Assembly: GCA_013054445.1 (NCBI GenBank)
Contig: JAAMPI010001718.1
Location: 1 to 11,111, forward strand
Direction of reading: 5' to 3'
Origin: Cudoniella acicularis
Taxonomy: Eukaryota > Ascomycota > Leotiomycetes > Helotiales > Helotiaceae
DNA: 11,111 bases
The notes beneath the pieces were generated by a model. That model worked only from the letters and a program-made list of their open reading frames with translations, did not search any database and had not been told where the DNA came from. The position numbers were made by a program, and so were the translations under genes. Numbering within the stretch: the stretch's first letter is position 1; each line of letters starts with the position of its first letter. Shown here one piece after another: positions 1 through 8,334 of the stretch.

Positions 1-57
1 CGGGTGGGTAGTACCGTGGTGGGTAGCCCGCGGGTAATGGGTACTACCCACTACCCA
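1..57. repeat. GGGTA/TACCC cluster with inverted repeats, possible hAT-type transposon end
   Basis: The first 57 bases carry GGGTA at 6-10, 21-25, 32-36 and 39-43, and TACCC at 45-49 and 52-56 on the other strand. Positions 4-14 (GTGGGTAGTAC) and 41-51 (GTACTACCCAC) form a perfect 11-bp inverted repeat. A second pair is TGGGTAG (20-26) with CTACCCA (51-57). Iterated GGGTA/TACCC-type motifs near termini are a known trait of many hAT transposons, so this could be the subterminal region of such an element lying mostly left of the window. No target-site duplication can be tested because the window starts here. A simple repeat or protein-binding site is an alternative. Confidence 0.4.
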
Positions 58-1464
58 TCACGCAGCCTATGGATGAGACAGATGGATCATGTAACCCGGG
101 TTGAAGGTGTGTAGTTGCATCTTGAGATGTTAGATTTTAAAAATGGAAAAGTAGCTCGGATGAGGTTTACTTACAAAGGAGCTTGTTAGGGTGTTTATTC
201 TTTCCATGCTTGGCTAACCTTTCCCTCCTTGTATATGCTTTCCTACAGTCTTTGTTTGAACACTTATACTTTATTTTCGCGCATTTTTCTTTCCGATGTC
301 GTTTTATATCGTCATGCCGGATAAATGTTTCTGTGTATGTTGCAGAGGCTCCGACCTAAGCTCTTCTCCCCCTTCTTTGAGTTCTCCGATGGTGGCGATT
401 AGGAACATTTTTAAAACTAAGAAGAATCTGTAGTACTCCATCCGAGAGAGACAAACTCGTCCTTAGTAAGTCTTTGGCATAAATATTCCATATGTGTATA
501 GCTTAATCTTCGATAGGGTCGAGAAGGGTTAGGTAAGTTTTGAGGTGGTCTTAAGGTCAGGCGTAGTGTTTAGTTGCGTCGCTTGGAGGCTCGCTTTATT
601 TTATGTTAGTTACGTACTCAAAAAAGAGGTATCATACCACCAATCAGAGGACTAATTCAAGAGGGAGGCGGGCAGAGCTCAATAATGTAACTAAAGTGTG
701 CTACTACTTCCTCAAGCACTGAACACATATTCGTTGTTGCTATTACTACCCGTCGGAGTTGAGATTAGTTCTTCGTAGATAGCAAGAAGTAGTTGCTGAG
801 ACGGGCCCTTCAGTAGATATAGAGGTGTTTATATAAGGATGGTATAATGTGGTGCCCAAGGCAATTGAGGAACAAATGACAGACAGATACGAGGCAAGCA
901 TAGACCAAGAGGAGGCGGCCAACTAGTAAGGTTGACCTGATCGGAGGGCAGATAGATTTATATGACTCCTCCTTTCTGCAAGTGGCGAACACAGTGAGAA
1001 AATAGCGCATGCAGATCCCTTGTTCTGTACCACGTACCTCTCCCCACGTTCGAGTGGGAACAGCACTGAGACGAAGACCCACAGTCATCCACAGCCTCTA
1101 AAACAACAAATGTTGAATTAGTAGACGGGCGGAGCGCAGGCTGCAGATCAGGTACGTGGCGGGTTTCCTATTTCATGGCTTACAGCGACTATAGGTTGGG
1201 GCAGGGGGCCATTTGGGAATCTAGAACGGGACAAGGGTTCAGTACGACAGTTTAGGAAAGGGTACTCACCATAAATATCTAAGTCATCTCCAGAATTTGC
1301 GTAATGCGCCAACGTTTTTGAATCCATGTTCTGGTGTGGCTAACCCCTGTGCATAAGCTATTTTCAATACGGCTATAATCTAATGTTTGAGCGATGCGCA
1401 TGTGACTCGGCTAGTGGAAGGCGTCTCGCCTGTTCGCGTTGCCTGATGTATGGCCCCCAGTTCA

Positions 1465-1570
1465 ATAACAGGCAATCTCATATGGGAATGTTCTTATGGA
1501 ATTTTGCATTTCCGTCTCTGGACCTGCTTTAGCCTGAGCTATGGGTATGGGTGAGTAAGTTTAAGTCGAG
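1465..1570 (+). repeat. Diverged dispersed repeat, copy A
   Basis: This stretch aligns by eye with 6867-6978 in the same orientation. Shared blocks in the same order are ATAACAGGCA (1465-1474), a GGAAT block, TTTCCGTCT (1509-1517), TAGCCTGAGCT (1530-1540, against TAGCCTCAGCT in copy B) and a TGGGT...GAG...AAGT.GAG tail. Small insertions and deletions separate the blocks. No open frame or terminal repeat is shared, so this is probably an old non-autonomous transposon or LTR fragment; the family is not recognised. Confidence 0.55.
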
Positions 1571-1637
1571 GGTGGGCATTCTTGAGCACGACCTTAGTAC
1601 ACGCCAGAGTCAGCCTGAGTATGCATGAGGAGACCTA

Positions 1638-1788
1638 TTTTAGTACCCAAGGGGCTCGTTTTGGCTCCTTTGACGCTCGGATATACTTTCCTAATCTTGT
1701 ATCTAGGGGCGGGTCCTATTTTGGCTCCGACAGGGATCCCTCCGGAACCTTTTCTGGATCTGTTGGATTTTAGGCACCCAAGGCCCCT
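1638..1788 (+). repeat. Degenerate internal direct repeats
   Basis: TTTTAGTACCCAAGGGGCTC at 1638-1657 recurs as TTTTAGGCACCCAAGGCCCC at 1769-1788. A related CTATTTTGGCTCC lies between them near 1717, and GTTTTGGCTCC lies near 1659. This looks like a decayed local repeat inside or next to dispersed repeat copy A. No coding role is evident. Confidence 0.4.
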
Positions 1789-2522
1789 ATAACTTAGATA
1801 ATGTAGTGACTTTTGCCACTCTAGCCAGGCTGAGCTATAGCTGGAAGAGCCCTGTAGGGATCAACTCTGCAAGGCATTAAGCCCTATAAGTTCGCCATCA
1901 GCGTGATTGATACAGCCAAAAGCTTGGCAAAGCTAGTTGCACTCTCCAGGATGTTGTCAGCTTTAACATATTCCCTGCTCTAACAACCATCTACAGCGCG
2001 TATTCAGGTAGCTCATATTGTCCTTTCAAGATGGCCTAGTTGTTTGAGATCAAACACTGTGTGTCCGACGCCACATATTCGGATGATCCTGTCCAGAAAG
2101 GTAATATAAGCTCAGGGCCTTATTTCAGGAGCATGTAAGCAATTTCGTCTTGAAGGTGCTTGTGATCTGAAAGCCTCGCAGGATTCGCATCGTTCTGTCC
2201 CAGGGACAACAAAAATTCAAAAGCACCTTTTTTGTTGACCTCGCCTCTTATGGCGGATTATGGTTGCTCTGAAGGCTTGGGTTCTTTACGTGTTGTCTCA
2301 TTTTCAACAGCGCGATTGCTGCTGTTATGGGTTGTTGATTTTTTCAAGAAATTCATTCTTCTCAAAGCCACCTTGTCTCGATGTCGCTATGGAACAATGC
2401 TAGCCCACGAAGCAAGGGCTCAACAATGAAATTCTATTCAAGTGACCGCCGTGATTCTTCATCGCAGACATCTACTAGAGATTAGACCAACAAAGGTTGG
2501 AAAGAAATTCTCCATATTTGCA

Positions 2523-5500
2523 CTATTCGTAACCGTTAACGCAGCTTAGAATTTCCCCTACTCGCTCAGGATCGGTAATAAGTCTCCATCGTTTGACTTT
2601 CTGGTCACCGTCTGCATAAGGAACTTCCTCTTCGAACCACTGGCGACAATGGCCCCCATGCTTGATCAATCCGTCCTGGAGCCGCTGTGCGATTGTCTTG
2701 ATTTTACGAGCCGATGTCCGCGAAGAGCCTCCAACATAGTTTTCCATCATTTTATATTTTTCCGAGATCGCACTCAGTGGCGATTGCCACATGCGGACAT
2801 CCACACCGTTTGGATTCCCATGGAAACTTAAAACATATGTGTCAACCATGTGGCCCACGTTCAAATCAGCGCCCCCCTCAATCAATCTTTGAAGTACTGT
2901 TGCCCAATCCTGGCTGTGCGAGACGTCTCGTGGATTGCAACGCGCTAAAGCGACTTGCCATGGAGATTTACCGTCGCAGAAAGGCAAATTGGGGTCTGCG
3001 CCGTTCTCTAGACTAAGTGCCATGACTTCAAGCTGCAGGTTCCATAGTCTCGGTGAGAGCTTACTCTCATCCATATCTAGGATAACGCGATTTAATGCCT
3101 TCTGTGCTAAGCAAACTCTTCTGCCAGCATTTGACGTGGCGGTCGGGCTCTCCCAACTTTGTTCTTGCCGTGACTCTTCGATTGCTTTGTTGACGAACCG
3201 AAAGAGACCAAAACAACAAGCCAGCGAAAATATACAGCTATAGGGGATATGTCCGTGATTCCATGAGAGTCTTGAATCTGAAGATGGCACTGTATATGAC
3301 CAATGTCCCATTTCATGGAGGGATTTATTAAACCTTGGGATCCATCCATTCACTGCACGCCAATGAGCGTCCATCGTGACATCAAGTTCCTCAATCAAAA
3401 GGTCTTGGGCTTGACCAGTCGAGATTTCGGCAAGAGCGCACTCATGGAAGGCTCGTAGAAGAATCTCCCAGACGTGGCTTTGGTCAATGTTAGTCTCAAA
3501 CTCATGTGGTGCCGCCTTCATCTCGCGAAGTGATGAGTTCAGCAAAGAAACGTTTGGATCAAAGCCTCCAGGGGCTGTAATGGTTTGTAGTTCCATCCAA
3601 ACCTCTGGCTTCTCAAGAAAATCGATGACTGATTTATGCAGGAAATGCACTTCAGATTTGACGAAAGATTCGGGATCGAAGTCGGGCAAAATTTCGCTTA
3701 ATAGATTGGGTCCGCCTCGTGTCGAAATATCTCGATCAATTGTTAGGAGGATACTAACCAGGTCTTTAACAGGGATTCTTTGAAGGTCGCGGTTCGATAC
3801 GCTCCGTAGGTCATTCAGCAAAAGCATGAGGACCAGGTCTCGTGTAGAGTGAAGCAACTCAAAGCAAGGCGAAAGTACCGCCAAAACCCAATTGATTCTC
3901 TCATGGAAGGCCACGCTCACTTCGCTATTCCCTCTTTCCGCCGATATTCTAAATGTCGCGGAATCTTCCCTGTAAATCTCTAGAAGACCACAACAGCGGC
4001 TTCGAACCATCTCCTCAATATAGCGACATCTTCGAACTTGCTCCTCCAGCTCAATTTCTCTAATTTTAGCATCAATACTAGAATCAGGGTTGTCATCAAA
4101 AGCGAAAGATAACCTCAAGGAGGTCATTGGTTTGTGGGCCGGGACTTGGCTGCTTTGGTACATGATCTGAAGCAGGATTGATGCTTGACGCTTGTAAAAT
4201 GGATCCATTTGACTCAGCATCCTTCTATAAAGATTGTCTAGGTCGACTGGCAATTCATCCAATCTGCCATAGAGATCGTGGATTTTGTCGTGGTTTCGGA
4301 GGCCATTTCTTAAGGCTCTGGTAACGATGACTACCCACAAAAATACCCCCGAAGACTTTAAGACTACCTGGTTAATCAGGTCTTCCACTGCTGGCTTATC
4401 TTGCTGGGCCAATTCTCTCATGTGTGAATGTTCTCCTAAATTTCCTTCTACATAGGTACGAATGTCCGATTGAGTGAGATCCTGAAGTCGAAGGAAAGGA
4501 CAATTTTCAAATGCTTCTGAGCAGGCAGATGTCGGTCGGCTAGACAAAAGTAGCTTGAGTTGTAGCGAGGACAGAGAACGCAGGTATTTGACCAACTCAA
4601 TATGATCACCATCATATTCGTCCACCCCATCGACAATAAGGCAGATCTTCAATGGCATGACATTTTGGCTGGTCAAGAGTTGAAGCGCATCCTTTAGTTC
4701 GACGATTGACGGATCGCCTGTTAACAAATGGCGCCGAGCGAATTGTCGGCAATGGACTGGGAAGACAACCGGGACAAGCTCTGGGTACTGGCTGAGGCAC
4801 TCGTGTAAGATTGATCGCAATAGGCCTTGTTGGGACTTTTTGGAGTTCTGTTCCCGCACTCCAAAAGAAGAATGAAGCACAGAGCAAGTTATCGTTCTCA
4901 GCCCAAGTGGTGAGGAGTTGTTGCGTCCGCGGGTCACCCGCAATGAACTTCATGAGCGTCGACTTTCCCGACCCAGCTTTTCCATTTATCCAGTAGCACC
5001 CTTGACCGTTCTCCAGCCAAGTAGACAGGCTATCCCATGCCCAACCTGATTGTGTCGCACCGTCGTACACCCACTGGAACGTCTTTACGTAAGCAGCAGA
5101 TACCTCTGCCCTCCGGTCTCCCAAAAATCTGAACCAGAGGAAATTCAAAACACCTTCTTGAATTTCTTCAAGTTTCTGGAGAGAGTTGAAAGTTAGGCCA
5201 TCTGTGATTTCGAACGCCCTCGATATGCCTTGTGCAGCATGGCCTTGAAGCGTAGCGATAGCGGCGATGGTTTCCTCGTGCCTGGCTCTTGCAATCGTGC
5301 TTTCTTCTTCACGCTGCTGCAAAACCTTATCGATTCCGATTGTGAAAAAGTTCTTGTTGTTGAGCAAAGTCTCAGCAATCTTCTTGTTGTCTTGTTGTAG
5401 GCTAATAAATCGCTCATCCTGCCAAGCAGAGCTGAACTTAAAATTTTCGTCAAGCTTTAGTGACACGACAATACGCAATATCAGTTCATTCCGGGATGTA

Positions 5501-5945
5501 TCAAGCTTGTTTCTGAGCTCCAAAATCTTCTTATTGCTGAACGTTACGCCCAAAGCCTGCCTGAAGCTCTTCCAAGGGTTATGCTTCCCTTCATGACGAG
5601 CAACAAAATCCACGAGCTGGATGAGCTCGTCGGCGGTTTTTGAAGTCTCTAGTGCAAGGTCCTTCAGTTTCTATCGTAGTCAGCAAAGTTTTTGCTGTCT
5701 ATCATTTGCGTATAAATCACCAGTTGGTTGTCCGTCAGCTCGGGTGTTGATGTTGAGACCGAGTTCAGCTCACATGAAAGGGTCTTGGCCACTCCTTTCA
5801 GGTCATTCGCCACGATCCTCGCTTGGTCGATACTGGCTATTGAGCCATTCTTGTAGACCTCATGACATTTGCCGACAAGTTTGGAGCCGAAATCGACGAT
5901 CTGGATGATAGACGTCGCTAAGCTGAGGCAGGTAAACGGATCCAT
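2523..5945 (-). CDS. NACHT-domain STAND/NLR-like NTPase with DUF7791-like region, apparent frameshift
   Basis: Likely a cytoplasmic STAND signalling NTPase of the fungal NLR type, a class tied to heterokaryon incompatibility and non-self response; its ligand is unknown. Exon 1 is 5945-5721 (75 codons). A phase-0 intron (5720-5671, 50 bp, GTGATT...GCTGACTACGATAG) joins exon 2, 5670-2523. Ignoring the frameshift the product is about 1123 aa. Domains: HeLo/SesA-like N-terminus starting MDPF (about 1-95); linker with the family motif WKSFRQAL; NACHT with Walker A GKAGSGKST (about 305-313), Walker B LIVDGVDEYDG (about 419-429) and SSRP (about 451-454); DUF7791-like helices with FLHKSVIDFLE (about 752); ankyrin-like units containing GADPN and GGADLN (about 952-1015). 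The family-conserved passage GTELQK/SQQGLLRS is split between two frames at an A5 run (plus-strand T run 4837-4841), which has one base too many. I chose ATG 5945 because MDPF is the usual start of this family. Domain identity is firm; whether the gene is intact is not. Confidence 0.87.
4837..4841 (-). other. Frameshift site in the NACHT domain (A5 homopolymer)
   Basis: On the coding strand the run reads CTCCAAAAAGTCCC. The upstream frame runs correctly up to residue about 353, then leaves the family pattern and stops after about 74 codons. The frame offset by one base continues with the expected family sequence for 770 codons. Removing one A would reconcile the frames. No GT-AG pair exists that could splice out a single base here, so an intron does not explain it. 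Confidence 0.8.
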
Positions 5946-6779
5946 TCGAGTTGTGCTGGCCCTTGCAAAGATCACCTCAATAAAGCTTCATACAATGTCA
6001 CGATGGTGAATATTATGGCTTGTGTATCCGGCAGTACTGTGGCCCCGCTATTTCTTGCTGTGAATAGGAAGAGGTTTAAATAATATGCTATGAAGTCGTC
6101 GGGTATCGTAATGCCTTGCGAAACGCCCAGGTTGATAGGCATTTTCGACGGCACATTTCCAAACCGCGACAAAGCGAGCCTATCGGGAGTCGGTCATGGA
6201 TGCTTCAGGGCCCTAATATCCCCCCCTTTCCACACTTCAGCGCCTAGAAGTCACCTGCCTGTTAACGGTTCTAATAGACCCTATTGCAGACTCTAAGATC
6301 TACTTCTAATCCGAGTAAGTTTGAGTTAAGGTTTCCTGTCGCTCACCAAGATGACCTCTGGATTTTGATCAGAGAGAGGGGTAGCAATAACACGTGACAA
6401 ATGATCCATGAATCGTAATGTCCAAGCTTCGCTTATGGACCTCCGATCCCGTGACAGAGGCTTGCCTGCCTCACACGCACCGCTAGGGGGCCGTTCCGTA
6501 ACCAAGACACATTACAAAAGGCGAGAAGGCACAATGTCTACCTCCTTAAACAATACTATGCCTCTAAGTAGCTAGAACTTTCTATATAAAATAAGGCATT
6601 AATATTAAGACGGAATTCAGAAAAGGGAAGTTGAACTCAATAGTAGGGAAAAGAATCAAAGGCTAATTTTAGATCAGGCAGGGTAAATATTTAGTATCTC
6701 TAGCTAAAGGAAGAGGGGACTTTTTGGACCCCTTGTTAAAAGTTGGTGATTTCTAGTAAGTGTGTGAATAGGGTGAGTA

Positions 6780-6812
6780 GGCCTGAGCAAATCTGAGCTG
6801 GGCCTGAGCAAA
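6780..6812 (+). repeat. 21-bp tandem duplication
   Basis: GGCCTGAGCAAA occurs at 6780-6791 and again at 6801-6812, a spacing of 21 bp, with TCTGAGCTG between. The GCCTGAGC motif also resembles the GCCTGAGCT segment of dispersed repeat copy A, so this may be part of the same decayed element. Confidence 0.5.
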
Positions 6813-6866
6813 GGCAGCGCTGCTTGCGTGACATATAGGGTTAGGAAATAGAAACATTCCCGTCAT

Positions 6867-6978
6867 ATAACAGGCAGTTTAACGTCGGAATCTTGATATT
6901 TACATTTTCCTTTTCCGTCTTCGAACCTAAGCTATCGCTGCTCTAGCCTCAGCTGTGGGTGAGAAAACCTGAAGTGAG
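6867..6978 (+). repeat. Diverged dispersed repeat, copy B
   Basis: Second copy of the repeat at 1465-1570, same orientation, about 5.4 kb away, on the other side of the NLR-like gene. Conserved blocks are ATAACAGGCA (6867-6876), GGAAT, TTTCCGTCT (6912-6920), TAGCCTCAGCT (6944-6954), TGGGT and a GAG-rich tail. A gap of about 10 bases near 6930 and one of about 6 near 6960 distinguish the copies. Family unknown. Confidence 0.55.
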
Positions 6979-7199
6979 CCATGGGAGACAAGGGTAGCTT
7001 AACTGGGGAAAAAGGCCACCCGTTTGGGGCCCTCGGGCCTCAGCTACGACAGCATGGGGCAAAAATTAGAAAAGATAAGTTGAGGGCTTTTTCAGGCCAG
7101 AAAGGGTCCCTTAAATATAGGTATTCCGAAATAATTCTAAGGTCCAGAAATGATCCCACAAGAAGCTTGCTGCACTATGGGGTTAATATATTTCTGCCC

Positions 7200-7985
7200 C
7201 TACGGATTCTCTAGTAACTGCCACGGCACACTATCCCAAGCTGCATCTGAAAAACAGGCAACTTCACTCTTGTTTAGCTCCCTTCCTTGTTCAATATCCT
7301 TCAACAGAGCCAATAGCTCTTCGCATAAATTCGATGTATCATTGATACGTTTCTCATGCCTGGAGATTTGAAATACAGCAATGGGGTATGCGAACCACTG
7401 GAGTAATTGAAAAATCCCCAAGTATGGCTGGTAGGTACGGCGGTGCATTGTGCCGAGCGTGCCATATGCAAACGCATTTTGAGGCGCCCTCAAAAAACTC
7501 AGTAGCGGTCCTATGAACTTTGAAACTAGCACTTGAGTTGCCAATGCACTGTATGGGCGATTGATATTAGCATGATAAACATATTTAGAAGTTGGAAGTT
7601 TAAATACATGGTAGAATGTGTGATCCATTTCATCGACCGCTCAGAGGTGAGTTTGCGCTCGAGGGATTGCGACACGACAACGAGTTGCCGGAGGTCTTTC
7701 ACGAGCGCATCCTGGACAACGCGAAAGCGAAGTTGGGCTTCACTCTCCGGGTGCGTTGACTCTGGGTGATCGACTATTGTCTTTGATTTAGAAATTAAAC
7801 GTCGTTTTATTAATCGTTATAGACATACTTGGTAAAGAAGGGCTTTCCTCAGTCGCTGATCGTGCCGGGAAGAGTTGCTGGTAGCGGCGCACCTGATTCA
7901 GGATAGATATCCTCAGAGCTCCTGGGGTAAGAGGTGGAGGAGCGATGAGAGGCGGGATGCCAGAATTGTTCTTCGATGCTTCCAT
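7200..7985 (-). CDS. Hypothetical helical protein, 223 aa, three exons
   Basis: Not recognised. I assembled it from splice signals: exon 1 7985-7829, intron 7828-7774 (55 bp, GTATGT...CAATAG, phase 1), exon 2 7773-7608, intron 7607-7549 (59 bp, GTATTT, branch ATGCTAATA, CATACAG, phase 2), exon 3 7548-7200. The joined frame is open for 224 codons including TAG; all phases match. ATG 7985 is chosen because the next candidate upstream in frame is only GTG. The protein has a proline-rich N-terminus (PPLIAPPPLTPG, about 11-22), a charged amphipathic helix (about 62-101), hydrophobic segments at about 111-127 and 149-169, and an acidic helical tail (about 178-200). It reads like a small membrane-associated helical protein. 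It is transcribed divergently from the 479-aa gene at 8335, with 349 bp between the start codons. Exact exon borders lack transcript support. Confidence 0.7.
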
Positions 7986-8334
7986 GCTGAAGCCGTGAGT
8001 GACTTTTATCCACACTCCGTATCGAGATGAGACTGACGCGTTGGGTGAGAAATGCGGTCGATTTGCTGATGCAGCTCACCTGAAGCCTCAGGCACCACAG
8101 TTTCGGTGCTCCACAGTAATCGGGCGACCAGCCCCAACGCGCCTCCACACAGCCAAACCAAGTCACGGCACACGTGCTGTCGCTTCATAGGATGCCTTGT
8201 CCATCGAGCCTTTACCCACCGGCAGCCCTCCCTGCCAGAGCGCTGACCAATACGAAATATATAATGAGCCCTTTCGTCCCGCCATGTATTCCCCTCCATA
8301 CGCTTGACTTGGCCAGCCTTGCACCCTCAAAACA
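7986..8334. promoter_or_regulatory. Shared divergent promoter region
   Basis: The 349 bp between the start codons of the 223-aa gene (leftward) and the 479-aa gene (rightward). For the rightward gene there is CCAAT at 8247-8251 and a TATATAA box at 8258-8264, about 70 bp before the ATG. A CACGTG E-box-like palindrome sits at 8171-8176. The rightward ATG context is CAAAACAATGTC, close to the fungal initiation consensus. No TATA box is evident for the leftward gene. Shared regulation is inferred from the geometry only. Confidence 0.55.

Larger units (their letters stand above)
58..2522. other. Long non-coding stretch with repeat debris, no supported gene
   Basis: No reading frame here looks like a fungal protein. 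The open frames are under 95 codons and show neither a recognisable family nor splice signals joining them into something longer. The left part (58-1460) has no structure I can define. The right part contains one copy of a diverged dispersed repeat and shorter degenerate repeats, listed separately. It lies downstream of the stop codon of the minus-strand NLR-like gene, so its right edge probably includes that gene's 3' untranslated region. Confidence 0.6.
5946..7199. other. Intergenic region between NLR-like gene and 223-aa gene
   Basis: This 1254-bp stretch separates the start of the NLR-like gene from the stop of the next minus-strand gene. It should hold the NLR promoter (right of 5945) and the 3' untranslated region of the upstream gene. 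Open frames here are below 80 codons and resemble no family. The middle (about 6530-6740) is AT-rich. Dispersed repeat copy B and a 21-bp tandem repeat, listed separately, occupy its right half. I see no clear TATA element for the NLR gene. Confidence 0.55.

Noticed and set aside
810..1088. 92-codon open frame on the minus strand
   Set aside because: Cysteine- and leucine-rich composition without any recognisable motif, no Kozak support, no joinable exon nearby; most likely a chance frame.
3780..3810. GGTTCGATACG resembling a tRNA B box
   Set aside because: It lies inside the NLR-like coding sequence, and no A box or cloverleaf can be drawn around it.
4837..4841. Programmed ribosomal frameshift or intron as explanation of the NLR frame change
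   Set aside because: No GT-AG pair fits the tight junction, and I see no known frameshift-stimulating structure. A simple insertion or read error in a homopolymer is the more economical reading.
5972..6296. Short open frames on both strands just upstream of the NLR-like gene
   Set aside because: Under 70 codons, overlapping on opposite strands, no splice path into the NLR gene and no family pattern. The MDPF start at 5945 accounts for the N-terminus.
6981..7214. 77-codon plus-strand open frame
   Set aside because: Lies on and beyond dispersed repeat copy B, has no motif, and its end overlaps exon 3 of the better-supported minus-strand gene.
7849..8299. Overlapping minus-strand open frames of 97-105 codons in and beside the divergent promoter region
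   Set aside because: They are shadows of exon 1 of the 223-aa gene or of the intergenic region. Neither connects by a phase-consistent intron to downstream coding sequence, whereas the chosen frame does.
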